Positions 34,715 through 45,544 of a stretch of 53,394 bases of DNA are shown here, piece after piece. The notes below the pieces were generated by a model that saw nothing but the letters and a program-made list of their open reading frames with translations, did not search any database and was not told the origin of the DNA. The stretch's first letter is position 1; every line of letters begins with the position of its first letter. This DNA comes from an uncultured Muribaculaceae bacterium (GTDB lineage Bacteria; Bacteroidota; Bacteroidia; Bacteroidales; Muribaculaceae): the NCBI GenBank assembly GCA_910584055.1, contig CAJTZS010000028.1, forward strand, positions 1 to 53,394, written 5' to 3'. Both the position numbers and the translations under genes were made by a program.

Positions 34715-37696
34715 ATGAAACAAAGAATGCAGAAAATCCTGACGTTGCTGCTTGTCGCGGTGACAGGTTGCTTTTCCGCATACGCCCATGACGTGAAGGG
34801 AACGGTGGTTTCCGCCGCCGATGGAGAGCCTCTTATAGGCGCTTCGGTTCTCGTCAAGGGAAATGCGAAGAAAAGTGCGGTTACGGATGTTGACGGCAAT
34901 TTCTTACTTTCCGGAATTCCCGCAGACGCGCGAATCGAGGTGAGATATGTCGGTTTTACCTCAAAAGAGGTCAATGTGAAAGGGCAGTCAGTGCTCAAGA
35001 TAGAATTGGCAGAAGACACGGAATTGCTTGATGAGGTCGTGGTTATCGGTTACGGTACGATGGACAAGAAAGAGCTGACTTCTGCCATATCGCATGTCGG
35101 GGAGAAAGATTTCCTCAAAGCATCGTCCGTCGATCCATCGATGATGATCCAGGGTAAGGTGCCGGGTGTGTCGATCACCAACACCGGAGCGGGCGACCCC
35201 AACAATCAGGCTTCCATTCAGATTCGCGGCGTCAGCTCGCGTGCTGCAGGACTTGGTCCACTGATCGTGATCGACGGCGTGGCGGGAGGAAACCTCACCA
35301 ACATCAATCCCAACGACATCGCATCGTTCGATATCCTTAAGGACGGTGCCGCATCCGCAATATATGGTACTCGCGGTTCCAACGGCGTCATCCTCGTAAC
35401 AACCAAGAAAGGAGCTCGCGACGGCCAGGTGCATACCACGTATACCGGAAATGTCGCTGCCAATGTGGCCACGCATGACCTCAAGATGCTCGATGCGGAT
35501 ATGTATCGTGTATATCGCGCAGGTCAATATAACGGAAACGACCTCGGTGGCAATGACGACTGGCTCGATGCCGTGACGCGCACAGGGTGGACGACACAGC
35601 ACACGCTCACTATAAGCGGCGGCAACGAGCGCAGCAACTACCGCGCCACTGTCGATTACAAGAACGCCAATGGTATCGACAAATACTCCAACCGAGAGGA
35701 ATATGGTGCACGCGCATCAATCAACCACACGACGAAAGGCGGTCTCTTCACCTTCAACGTGAACATCGCGCCGCGTCTCATCAACCGCAAGATAGCTTCC
35801 TGGGATGTGTTCAGAAACGCGTTGGAGATCAATCCCACCACACCGATCATGGATGAGGAAAACCCCGGCAGGTATACTGCGATTATCGGTCAGGCGGCAG
35901 GTTACAACCCGGTGGAACTTATCAATCTGGAGGATAATACTGCAGAAACCAAGCTCCTCGACTGGGACGGAACCGCCAAGCTTAACCTGCTTCCCCTTTT
36001 CTTCAAGGATTCAAGCAAATATACCAACCAGACCCTCAGCACGCAGGTGACATTCGCCGGTCATGAGAGTTCCAATTTCAATTATTGGTTTCGTCCATCT
36101 ACCTCCACACAGGCTATAGCCAACGGCTACGACGGTGAAGGCAGCCGGAGCTATAACAAGAGTTCGCAGCAGATTCTCGAATGGCTTGCCAACTGGTCCG
36201 GACGGTTCGGCGACCACAACGTGCGTCTGATGCTCGGTTATTCATACCAGTATATCAAAAATTCCGGTATGAGTGCCGAGAACAAGGATTTCGCTAACGA
36301 CGGTCTCGGAGCCGACAATCTCGGCAACGGCCAGTGGGCTGTCGAGGAGGGTAACAACGGTATGGGTTCATATAAGAACGATTCCAAGCTCATAGCTTTC
36401 TTCGGTCGCGTAAGTTACGACTATAAGGGCAAATACCTCATGACAGCTTCCCTGCGCCGCGAAGGAAGCTCGAAGTTCGGAAAGAACAACAAATGGGGTT
36501 CCTTCCCCGCCGTCTCCTTGGGATGGCGAATCAGCCAGGAGAAATTCATGGAAGGCGCGGCATCATGGCTTAACGACCTCAAGATCCGCGGAGACTATGG
36601 AGAGACCGGTAACCAGGACTTCGACTCTTACCGCTCCTTAGCTACGATGACAGGCTTCGGTTATGTATATTATCAAGGTAAATGGATTCAGGTTTGGGGA
36701 CCGGCGCGTAACGTCAACGCCAACCTCAAATGGGAGAAAGCGAAGAACTGGAATATAGGTCTTGACTTCTCGCTTTTCGACAACAAGCTTTCAGGTTCTA
36801 TAAACTACTATAACCGCCGCCAGCAGGACCTTCTCGGTGACTACAACGTCCCCGTGCCCCCATACTTGCACGGCACAACGTTCGTGAACGTGGGTACGAT
36901 GAAGAACTCCGGAGTGGAGATTGACCTGAACTATAACCCCATCCGGACGAAAGACTGGGATTTGAGCTTCAACTTCATCGGTGCCACTTGCGATAACAAA
37001 TTCGTATCATTCAGCAACGGCTAATATGTAGGCCAGGACTACTACGATGTCTGCAGCACTTCCGACCCCTATCCGATGCATAACCTCCAACGCATCCAGG
37101 CCGGAGAGCGCATAGGCAACTTCTACATGTACAAATATGCCGGTATCGACAAAGACGGTAACTTCGTTGTCTACGACAAGAAAGGGAATATGATTCCCGC
37201 CTCCGAGGCCACCGACGACGACAAGCGCATAGTCGGCAACGGTCTGCCTAAGTTTAATGCTTCCCTTACCGGTAACCTCCGTTGGCGCAACTGGGATCTC
37301 TCGCTCTTTTTCCGTGGAGCTTTCGGCTATGATATCTTCAACACCCAGGACTTCTACTACGGCACTCAGGGTTTCACCGGCAACGTGCTCCAGAAGGCAT
37401 ATACGAAGAACGCCCTTATCAAAGGTCAGCAGGTTGTAAGCGACTATTACCTCGAAAAGGGAGACTATGTGAAGCTCGACATGGTGTCGCTCGGCTATAC
37501 ATGGAAAGTCAATGCCCGTTTCCTCGATGAACTCCGGGTTGACTTCACCGCCAAGAACCTCGCCACATTCACGCGCTACAGCGGTATAGATCCGGCATCC
37601 GTGCAGGTCAACGGTCTTGAACCCGGGGCCACCGGCTCGCGCACCTATTACCCCTCATGTCGCCAGTTCATACTCGGTCTGCGTTTGAGCTTCTAA
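34715..37696 (+). pseudogene. SusC-like TonB-dependent receptor interrupted by an in-frame stop
   Basis: An outer-membrane oligosaccharide importer that should pair with the downstream SusD. Signal peptide (residues 1-24), CarboxypepD_reg-like domain (VKGTVVSAADGEPLIGASV, 28-105), TonB/plug region (VVVIGYGTMDKKELTSAIS; LIVIDGVAGG; FDILKDGAASAIYGTRGSNG) and a long beta-barrel. Codon 770 is TAA (37022-37024). The same frame then continues without interruption (YVGQDYYDVCSTSDPYP and on) to a typical SusC end RQFILGLRLSF at 37696; without the stop the protein would be 993 residues. A single base change is enough to explain it. Unless read through or a sequencing error, the barrel is truncated by 224 residues and import is lost. 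Confidence 0.9.
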
Positions 37697-37738
37697 GAGG
37701 TTTCAAAGTTTATAGTTTACAGTTTAGAGAAATATCAT

Positions 37739-39457
37739 ATGAATTTAATCAAGAATATGGCCTTCACCGGAGTGGTGTTGCTTCTCTGCGGTTGCACCAA
37801 CCTTGACGAGACAGTCTACGACCAGGTGATGAGCGACAACTATTATAACACGAAAATGGACGTGATCCGTGCGGTCAACCGTCCTTTCGAGCACGCCTAC
37901 TGGTCCGTGCAGAGCCGTATGCCCCTTAACGAGCTTTCCGGTGACCAGATTATAACACCGACGCGCGACTCATGGTGGTATGACGGTGGTAAGTGGGAGA
38001 AATTCCATTACCACACATGGGATGCTGAGGCAGACTATCTTGACTCCGAGTGGGACGGATGCTTCACCGGTATCATGCAGTGTAACTACGTTATAGAAGA
38101 CCTTGACCGCCTTGACGGTCGTGCCCTCGGTTTCACCGACGACGAGTTCGCTTCGATGAAGCAGCAATGCCGCGTGATGCGTGCATACTTCTACCTGCGT
38201 TTGCTCGACATGTTCCGCAACGTTCCTTTCTATACAGCCACCGACCCCGATTCATCCGATGGCAAGCAGGTTTCCCCCGAACAGCTCTTCACATTTATCG
38301 AAAGTGAACTTACGGAGGCATTGAAACAGATTAGCCAGAAACAGGGTTCCGGCGGTAATCAAGGGAATCAAGGACAATGGAACCAGGGTGGCGTAGCCGC
38401 TCTCCTTGTCCGTCTCTACCTCAATGCGGAGGTCTATATAGGTACACCCCGCTATACTGATGCGGCAGCCTTGGCTCAGAAGCTGATAGACGGAGAATAT
38501 GGTTTCTACAAGGTCGCCGACCGCTGGGACGAAGCCTTCGACTGGAACAACGAGACATCCGATGAGGTTATCTTCGGTTTCTCCGGCTCGGAAAGCTACA
38601 CCTTCTGGCATTACAAAGGCGACACATACTGGTGGAGCGTTCCCCAGCAGATGGAGTATTACGTGAACGACTCCAAATGTGACGGCGGCGACCACAATTG
38701 CAAGTATGCCCTTACACCGAGCTATGACCTCAGTGGCAAGCTCTATTCATACACACTCGGCAATACGGTTGAAAAATTCCGCAAGTATCCGTCGGATGAG
38801 CGTCTTAAACTTTACCGCAACCTCGGCAACAACAAGCGTGAGGGTATGATGCTCTTCGGTTCACTCGATGTGACGAAGGATGGCAAGAAGGGCAAGATGA
38901 CCTCTCCCGACGGTAGCTATGAGCTCTATATACGCGATGCCGTGGGTCAGTTCAAGGGTCTTCGTCCCAGCCAGTGGCCCGCAAACAAGACGAGCAACCT
39001 GCGCTCCGGTGACCACCAGAGCGGTTACCATTTCGTGAAATATCCTCTCTACAGCGATGAAGAGACAGGGTGCATGGAATCTGACTATTGCGAGGTTCGT
39101 CTGCCCGAGGTTATCTACTCCTTGGCTGAGTGCAAGTTCCGTCAGGGTCTCAAAAGCGATGCAGGGAAATTGCTGAACAGCGTGCGCAAGCGCAACTACC
39201 CTCAGAGCGACTGGAACGATGTCCTTTACGCTCCCGAAGGTAAGGTGGAGCTGACCGAGCAGGAGCTTCTCGATGAATGGGGACGCGAGTTCCTCGCCGA
39301 GGGACGTCGTCGCATCGACCTGATCCGCTTTGGCCGTTTCAACACTTCCGCATGGTGGGACAAACAACCCGACAGCGACGACCACACCAAGATTTATCCT
39401 CTTCCCCGCAAGGCTTTCGACACGAACCATAACCTTGTCCAGAACCCCGGATACTGA
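37739..39457 (+). CDS. SusD/RagB-like glycan-binding lipoprotein
   Basis: A surface lipoprotein that caps the SusC barrel and binds the glycan. The 572-residue protein has a lipoprotein signal (VLLLCGC, lipid Cys19), then the SusD helical fold with TPR-like helices (MPLNELSGDQI; CRVMRAYFYLRLLDMFRNVP; GGVAALLVRLYLNAEVYIG) and the C-terminal EWGREFLAEGRRRIDLIRFGRF and YPLPRKAFDTNHNLVQNPGY motifs typical of the family. It follows susC by 42 nt and is co-transcribed. Confidence 0.95.
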   Translation: MNLIKNMAFTGVVLLLCGCTNLDETVYDQVMSDNYYNTKMDVIRAVNRPFEHAYWSVQSRMPLNELSGDQIITPTRDSWWYDGGKWEKFHYHTWDAEADYLDSEWDGCFTGIMQCNYVIEDLDRLDGRALGFTDDEFASMKQQCRVMRAYFYLRLLDMFRNVPFYTATDPDSSDGKQVSPEQLFTFIESELTEALKQISQKQGSGGNQGNQGQWNQGGVAALLVRLYLNAEVYIGTPRYTDAAALAQKLIDGEYGFYKVADRWDEAFDWNNETSDEVIFGFSGSESYTFWHYKGDTYWWSVPQQMEYYVNDSKCDGGDHNCKYALTPSYDLSGKLYSYTLGNTVEKFRKYPSDERLKLYRNLGNNKREGMMLFGSLDVTKDGKKGKMTSPDGSYELYIRDAVGQFKGLRPSQWPANKTSNLRSGDHQSGYHFVKYPLYSDEETGCMESDYCEVRLPEVIYSLAECKFRQGLKSDAGKLLNSVRKRNYPQSDWNDVLYAPEGKVELTEQELLDEWGREFLAEGRRRIDLIRFGRFNTSAWWDKQPDSDDHTKIYPLPRKAFDTNHNLVQNPGY

Positions 39458-39494
39458 TTCTAAAGAGACATTGACAACTGAAAAAGATTAGATC

Positions 39495-41207
39495 ATGAAA
39501 CTACTGAATAAAGCACTTTCAATAATGGCATTGGGAACGCTCGCGCTTACTGCGGGATGTGATGCCGAGAAAGACCTGATGGTGGTAGAGATTCCGGAGA
39601 AGGATGTGGCTTATGAGCAGCTCTATATCCTGGGATATAGCGTGTCGAGCTACATTGACGGAGACCCGTTCGTGTCGAACACCGCCATCCCGATGGATCC
39701 TACCGACGACCCGAACGTCTTCACAAAACGCGTGGAGATGTATTACTACAAAGACAACAAGCAGTTTAAATTCTGTGATGCGCAGAATGACTGGAACAAG
39801 ATTCATTATATAGTTCCCGAGTCCGGTGTTATCGACGGCACATCCTATGCATATGTGGAGGTAGGGGAGAACGCCAACAGAGGTACGGTATGCTCCGAGA
39901 TGGCAGGTAACCTGCGTGACAATTTCTGGGGAATCCGCGAGGGTGAGGATGGCGTCTACGATATAGCCATCAACGGCAAGACCCTCGAGATTTCCGTGAC
40001 ACTCGTTGAGAAGAAGGAACAGCCGTTCGCGCCCGAAGAACTTTACATGGTCGGCGACGGTACACCGGCGGGATGGAACATATCGTCCCCGACACCGATG
40101 GAGATGACTTCGCCGCAGGTGTTCGAATACACCGGTCCGCTCTATGCCGGCGAGATGAAATGCCCGATGCAGGTGAGTGACAAATGGGAAGCCCCGTTCA
40201 TCATGCCTAAGGTTCACGAGACCAAGATCAACAAGAACGGTGTTGCCGCCCCTGAGTGCGAATATGTGCCGACGGGTAATCCCGACTCTAAATGGCGCAT
40301 CGAAGAGGAGGGTACGTATCACCTCACCATCGATTGCTCAAAGGGTAAGAACGATATAACCATTGCCGCCGAATATCTCGGTGAGATTGTGCGCGGTCCC
40401 GAACTCTACATGCTCGGAAACGCAGCGGAAGGCTCGTTCGATTCCAACAACCCCGTCGCTATGTATTATGACGAGGCGAAGGGCACGTTCTATTGGGAAG
40501 GCCCGATATATTTCGCCGACAAGAATGCCTCTTCCAACAATGCCAACAAGCAGTTCAAATTCGTGAATCGCCCAGGCAACTGGGATGCAGTTGAATATTA
40601 TGTTCCCGAGAATGCCGATAAAGACGGGTTCATCCAGACCGTTGCTCCCGGAACTCACAAAATGAGGATGACCACCTGGAAAGGTGGCGCAACAGGTGTC
40701 GATGCTTTCTGGGGTATCACCAATGGTGCGGATGCGATTTACCGCATCGAAGTCGACCTTGACGCGATGACATTCACCATGACCCGCACCGGAAATGCTG
40801 AACCACAGCCGGACCCGGAGCTTGAAACAGAACTGTACATGCAGGGTGTGGCAGGCAAATCCGGTTGCGACTCCAACAATCCGGGCGTGCAGCTCGAACG
40901 CGTGGGCGACACCCATACATTCACATGGGAAGGAGAGCTGTATTATACTGAAGAGGAGAATAACCGACAGTTTAATTTCATTACTTCAAAAGGGAATTGG
41001 GATGCGGTCTATTTTCTTGTACCTGAGAATGGTAACAGCGACCAATACCGTGAAATGATCGAGGATGGCGGTGTCTATAAGATGAAACGCATCAAGGGAG
41101 CGGGACAACCGCTCAGCGCCTCCTGGGGTATTGCCGCCGAGAACAACGGCAGCTACCACCTGGAAGTCAATCTCGAGACAATGGAACTGAAGGTTACTAA
41201 ACTTTGA
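39495..41207 (+). CDS. SusE/SusF-like surface glycan-binding lipoprotein
   Basis: A 570-residue lipoprotein (lipid Cys22 in LALTAGC) made of four repeated beta-sandwich modules. The repeat signature is an LYxLG motif, then a DSNNPV or equivalent, F.WEG.LY, NKQFKF, GDWN or similar, and YYVPE (for example ELYMLGNAAEGSFDSNNPVAM and LYMQGVAGKSGCDSNNPGVQL). These are SusE/F-type starch-binding-like domains. No catalytic motif. Placed 37 nt after susD. Probably tethers alpha-glucan at the cell surface. Confidence 0.88.
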   Translation: MKLLNKALSIMALGTLALTAGCDAEKDLMVVEIPEKDVAYEQLYILGYSVSSYIDGDPFVSNTAIPMDPTDDPNVFTKRVEMYYYKDNKQFKFCDAQNDWNKIHYIVPESGVIDGTSYAYVEVGENANRGTVCSEMAGNLRDNFWGIREGEDGVYDIAINGKTLEISVTLVEKKEQPFAPEELYMVGDGTPAGWNISSPTPMEMTSPQVFEYTGPLYAGEMKCPMQVSDKWEAPFIMPKVHETKINKNGVAAPECEYVPTGNPDSKWRIEEEGTYHLTIDCSKGKNDITIAAEYLGEIVRGPELYMLGNAAEGSFDSNNPVAMYYDEAKGTFYWEGPIYFADKNASSNNANKQFKFVNRPGNWDAVEYYVPENADKDGFIQTVAPGTHKMRMTTWKGGATGVDAFWGITNGADAIYRIEVDLDAMTFTMTRTGNAEPQPDPELETELYMQGVAGKSGCDSNNPGVQLERVGDTHTFTWEGELYYTEEENNRQFNFITSKGNWDAVYFLVPENGNSDQYREMIEDGGVYKMKRIKGAGQPLSASWGIAAENNGSYHLEVNLETMELKVTKL

Positions 41208-41232
41208 AATTATCAATATAACTCGGAATAAA

Positions 41233-42666
41233 ATGAAAACATTGAATATAATGGCAGCCTCCATGCTGCTGACGGCGGCTGTATCGGCAACCGCGCAGGA
41301 ACTTCCGGAGAACCTCTACCTTATCGGTGACGCTACGGCTGCAGGCTGGAATTGCAATGCTCCGGAACAGATGGAGAAAGTGAATGCATACGAATTTACC
41401 TATACGGGCAATTTTACCAAAGGTGAATTTAAATTGCCGTGGGTTGTGGGGGGAGATATGTGGGGCAGCAACACCTATATGCCCCTTGAAGCCGGCGAGA
41501 AGGTGACAAAGAACGGACTCACAGGGAGCGAGTGCTATCTGACCCATAACGGTCAGCCTGATCAGAAATGGGTTGTTGAGGATGCCGGCGTATATAAACT
41601 CACTTTCAAAATAGATGCCGCCGATACCAATTTCGGTACGCTTGACGCCCAATATATAGGTGAGCTGCCCAAATGTATATATATGCTTGGCGTCGCCACC
41701 GACAGGTGGGATTCAAATTCCGGGACTCCGGTCTATGAGAAAGACGGAAAATATGTATGGATAGGGGCTTTGAATTATTACAATGAAGACAAACTTGTAA
41801 AATTCTCGCTAACGCAAGGCGATTGGGACAAGGTGACGTTTGCAGTGCCTACTGAAGTTAACCTTAACGGCAATGTGCTTCAGGTGGAGCCGGGAACATA
41901 CCCCTATGCAGAATCTGCCGAGACTGAACCGGGAGCCCTCAAAGACTGGTTCTGGGGCGTGAAGGAAGGAAAATCGGGGGATTACGAAATCATTGTCGAT
42001 ACAGATGCGAAGACAGTGACTTTCAATCTCATCAAGAGCTATGCTTTCGACAAGGACAATATCACAGAACTCTATATGCTTGGTCTTGCCGCTGAAAGCT
42101 TCGATTCAAATCACCCCCTTCCGATGACTTCTTTGGGCAACGGCAAATTCTCTTGGACCGGCACCCTTGACTATGCAACATCTGACGGTGACGAGAATCA
42201 CGCCAACAAACAGTTTAAGTTTGTCACACCTACGGGCGACTGGAACAAGGTATATTATCTCGTCCCGACGGCTGCCGAAGCTGACGGATTTATTGAGGAA
42301 GTCGAGCCGGGTTCCTATCCTGTCAAGATGACCACGTGGACAGAGGGGAGGAGCGGTGTCGATGCATTCTTCGGAATGAAGCCGGACACAAAAGGAATCT
42401 ATACTATTACAGTCGACGTTCCCAACCTTACTTTCAACCTTGTTTCAGGCGCATCCGGTGTAAACGAAATTAAAACTGCTGATTTCATGGCGGTCGTTTC
42501 CGGTGAAAATCTTATTGTTACAGGCGTTGAGGGAGAAGTGCTCCTCTACGATATTGCAGGCCGTAGGGTCTTGGCAGCCACGGGAAGTACTATCGATATT
42601 TCCATGCTTTCAAAGGGAGTATACGTTGTGGCAACATCTAAGGGGAGCGTGAAAATCTATAAGTAA
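41233..42666 (+). CDS. SusF-like glycan-binding protein with T9SS tail
   Basis: A 477-residue protein with a cleavable signal peptide (LLTAAVSATAQE) rather than a lipobox. Three SusE/F-like modules (LYLIGDATAAGWNCNAP; IYMLGVATDRWDSNSG; LYMLGLAAESFDSNHPLPM) are followed by a C-terminal T9SS-like domain (VLLYDIAGRRVLAATG, ending SKGVYVVATSKGSVKIYK). It resembles the preceding lipoprotein but should reach the surface by another route. Gap to the previous gene 25 nt. Confidence 0.85.
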   Translation: MKTLNIMAASMLLTAAVSATAQELPENLYLIGDATAAGWNCNAPEQMEKVNAYEFTYTGNFTKGEFKLPWVVGGDMWGSNTYMPLEAGEKVTKNGLTGSECYLTHNGQPDQKWVVEDAGVYKLTFKIDAADTNFGTLDAQYIGELPKCIYMLGVATDRWDSNSGTPVYEKDGKYVWIGALNYYNEDKLVKFSLTQGDWDKVTFAVPTEVNLNGNVLQVEPGTYPYAESAETEPGALKDWFWGVKEGKSGDYEIIVDTDAKTVTFNLIKSYAFDKDNITELYMLGLAAESFDSNHPLPMTSLGNGKFSWTGTLDYATSDGDENHANKQFKFVTPTGDWNKVYYLVPTAAEADGFIEEVEPGSYPVKMTTWTEGRSGVDAFFGMKPDTKGIYTITVDVPNLTFNLVSGASGVNEIKTADFMAVVSGENLIVTGVEGEVLLYDIAGRRVLAATGSTIDISMLSKGVYVVATSKGSVKIYK

Positions 42667-42695
42667 GTGATAAACCGATAATCTAAAATAAAACA

Positions 42696-44021
42696 ATGAA
42701 ATCAATCAAGAATATATTTGTGACTGCGGCATTTATGTCAGCCGCATCCGCAATGGCAACGGTTCCCGAAAATGCATATCTTATCGGAAGCGCGACCCCC
42801 GCGCAATGGAACACAGAAGTTGCAGTGCCCATGCATAAGGATGGGAACACATTCTTATTCGAGGGTAACCTTATAGCAGGAGAATTGAAGATCCTGACTG
42901 AGAATAATTTTGAATGCCCCACTTTCAAGCCTCTTACAAATGGGGTGGCGGTAACGACTGAAGGTCTGCAGAATGAGACAGTCGCTTATCAGAGTGGAGA
43001 CCCGGACAACAAATGGAATATTTCAACTCCGGGTAAGTATAGAATCACGCTGAACGTCGCGGAAGATCCCACTGCCGAGAATGGAGGGACAATATCCTTT
43101 GAATATATGGGTGAAACAAACCTTCCCGACCATGTCTACCTTATCGGGGGCGCAACATTTTCCGGATGGGATACCGGCAGCGCCATTGAAATGAAAAGAG
43201 ATGGCAATGTGTTCACATACGACGGTATTTTGATTGGCAGTGATAATGGAGAGGAATTGAAGTTCCTGACAGGAAATTGTTTCGAATTCAGGAATTATTA
43301 TGCGCCCTCCGCAAATTATCCAATCGGAGAGGAAGCAATCAAGGATCAGACTGTGAATTATGGACCGGATGATTTAAAATGGAGCGTCAAGAAGACCGGA
43401 TATTATCATCTCACTCTTTCCATCAAGGCAGACGGGACGGAATCGGATGCGGGAACATTTTCGGCAGAGTATGTCGAGAATCCTCAGACTTACATGCTCG
43501 GTCTGGCAGCCGGTGAATTTGATTCAAACACAGCCCTGGCAATGGAAGCCGGACAGGATGGCTCATATAGCTGGAATGGGGAATTGAATTATGCCGCTTC
43601 TGACGGAAACCCCGATCACGCGAACAAACAATTCAAATTCTGTTTCCCGACAGGGGATTGGAACCGGGTGATTTTCCTCATACCTGCATCTGCAACCGAA
43701 GCAGGAGTGACACAAATCGGAGAGGGGACATACGATTTGAAATGGAGTTATGAGTTCGGTGGACAGACAGTTATGGATTCTTTCTTCGGCCTTAATGATG
43801 GAGAAAAAGGGAAATACCAGATTACGGTCAATCCGTCAACTCTCAAGATGACTCTGAAAAAGAATCCCGACACAGGGGTTTCTGAGATTGACTCTGCGGA
43901 AGGTGACGTTGTCGAAGAGATTTATGACCTCAACGGTAGAAAGCTCAGTCGCGAGGGTGTTGCGTCAGGTATTTATATCGTGCGCAAGTCAGGAGTTACA
44001 AGGAAGGTTATAATCAAGTGA
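42696..44021 (+). CDS. SusF-like glycan-binding protein with T9SS tail
   Basis: A 441-residue paralogue of the previous gene: signal peptide (residues 1-22), three SusE/F-like modules (AYLIGSATPAQWN; VYLIGGATFSGWDTG; TYMLGLAAGEFDSNTALAM) and a T9SS-like tail (EIYDLNGRKLSREGVASGIY ending TRKVIIK). Its stop overlaps the ATG of the next GH27 gene (TGATG), so the binding protein and the enzyme are translationally coupled. Confidence 0.85.
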   Translation: MKSIKNIFVTAAFMSAASAMATVPENAYLIGSATPAQWNTEVAVPMHKDGNTFLFEGNLIAGELKILTENNFECPTFKPLTNGVAVTTEGLQNETVAYQSGDPDNKWNISTPGKYRITLNVAEDPTAENGGTISFEYMGETNLPDHVYLIGGATFSGWDTGSAIEMKRDGNVFTYDGILIGSDNGEELKFLTGNCFEFRNYYAPSANYPIGEEAIKDQTVNYGPDDLKWSVKKTGYYHLTLSIKADGTESDAGTFSAEYVENPQTYMLGLAAGEFDSNTALAMEAGQDGSYSWNGELNYAASDGNPDHANKQFKFCFPTGDWNRVIFLIPASATEAGVTQIGEGTYDLKWSYEFGGQTVMDSFFGLNDGEKGKYQITVNPSTLKMTLKKNPDTGVSEIDSAEGDVVEEIYDLNGRKLSREGVASGIYIVRKSGVTRKVIIK

Positions 44022-45496
44022 TGAAACGGAGTGTTTTGTTGATGACGGCAGTTCTGGCTCTTGCACCGTCTGTGACGGTGCAGGGGCGGGATAGCCGGTA
44101 TACGCGCCGGGGTGTTGCTCCGCTCTATTGGATGGCATACGAGCAATGTTTTGTCGATGACCGTGCCATAGACGAGTCGCGCTGGCGTCAGAATATCAAC
44201 TGGACAGCGGAAAACCTTCTCGCGCACGGCTACGACATGGTCTGTACCGACGGCTGGATAGAGGGTGCGCAGACGGTGAACGCTAACGGTTACATAACCA
44301 AATACAATTCCGGCTGGGGTCAGGATTTCCGTTTCTATATTGCCTACGCTTCCCGCAAGGGGTTGCGTTCCGGCGTATATTACAATCCGCTGTGGATGAC
44401 CCGTGCCGCATATGATTCCGCGACACCGGTGAAAGGCACTTCATACACCTCCCGAGATATCCGTGGAAACAAGGATTTCAACGATTTCATCTACTGGGTG
44501 GATACAGACCGCCCCGGAGCTGAGCAATGGATCAAGGGTTATGTGCGTCATTTCATCGACCTTGGCTTCGAATTCCTGCGAGTAGATTTCCTCAACTATT
44601 ACGAGAACAATTACGGAACCACGCGCTACCGCCGCGCCCTGAAATGGATAATGGAGGAGGCGGGTGACGAAATTCTCGTTTCGCTGGTGATGCCCAACAG
44701 CTATGACCATGCCAAGAACGAGCGCGAATTTGGCGACATGTTCCGCATCTCAGAGGATGTCTTCGGCGGAGGATTCGATTTCGTGAGTCAGCGTCGCCGC
44801 AGTCAGTGGCAGAACGGCTGGGCGAACTGGGGGAACCTCTACGACGGCTTCCTCGACTTCAGCGACATCGACCGCTCGGAGACTATGATGGACGGTGATT
44901 TCGTAAGGCTCAATACCTGCGGGCGCGACTGCGAGAAGGAGTTCTGGATTACGCTCCTCGTGATGGCGGGCTCACCGATAGCAGTGGCTGACCAATACGA
45001 CACAATAGGCGACAACCTGCGTTTCTTCACCAACGAAAGGCTTCTCCCCTTAGTGAAAGAGGGATTCCACGGCAAACCTCTAAGTCGCGACATGAACCAT
45101 GTGAATTCGAGTCACTGGGTCGGGAAATGTGCGAACGGGGATATGGTCCTTGCGCTGTTCAACCGCGAGGAGAACGCCACCGTAAGGTATTTTAACCTTT
45201 CGGATGCCGACATCGGTTCGCTTCCTTACTGCACCGACCTCTGGAGTGGTGAGGAGACAACCCTGGATGGAAATGAAATGAAAGTGAGGCTTGCCGCCCA
45301 CGGCTGCAAGGTCTACCGCTTTTCATCACGTCCCGGAAGTTCCGGAGTCGAGGAGACCGTGGGCGTTGATTCCGGGGAATGCGAAGTCTTCACTCTCGGA
45401 GGCAATAAAATTGCGAATGATATAGACGAAGTGGAGACTCCGGGCATATATATCGTCAAGGAGGGGGCGAAGAGCCGCAAAGTGATTATAAAGTGA
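44021..45496 (+). CDS. GH27-like glycoside hydrolase (clan D) with T9SS tail
   Basis: A 491-residue (beta/alpha)8 enzyme from the ATG at 44021. Signal peptide about 1-22. Clan D catalytic features: GYDMVCTDGW strand, SRKGLRSGVYYNPLW, predicted nucleophile Asp189 in FEFLRVDFLNYY, acid/base Asp246 in FRISEDVFGGGFDF, then the AGSPIAVADQYDTIGDN region near the end of the barrel and a C-terminal beta domain. The last ~50 residues end GIYIVKEGAKSRKVIIK, a T9SS-like tail. GH27 members include alpha-galactosidase and isomalto-dextranase; with SusE/F and GH97 neighbours, an alpha-glucan substrate is more likely, but that is inference. Confidence 0.85.
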   Translation: MKRSVLLMTAVLALAPSVTVQGRDSRYTRRGVAPLYWMAYEQCFVDDRAIDESRWRQNINWTAENLLAHGYDMVCTDGWIEGAQTVNANGYITKYNSGWGQDFRFYIAYASRKGLRSGVYYNPLWMTRAAYDSATPVKGTSYTSRDIRGNKDFNDFIYWVDTDRPGAEQWIKGYVRHFIDLGFEFLRVDFLNYYENNYGTTRYRRALKWIMEEAGDEILVSLVMPNSYDHAKNEREFGDMFRISEDVFGGGFDFVSQRRRSQWQNGWANWGNLYDGFLDFSDIDRSETMMDGDFVRLNTCGRDCEKEFWITLLVMAGSPIAVADQYDTIGDNLRFFTNERLLPLVKEGFHGKPLSRDMNHVNSSHWVGKCANGDMVLALFNREENATVRYFNLSDADIGSLPYCTDLWSGEETTLDGNEMKVRLAAHGCKVYRFSSRPGSSGVEETVGVDSGECEVFTLGGNKIANDIDEVETPGIYIVKEGAKSRKVIIK

Positions 45497-45544
45497 AATC
45501 GCGGAAGCGGTTTCTTAAACTAAGATAAAAAATAAATCTGATAT

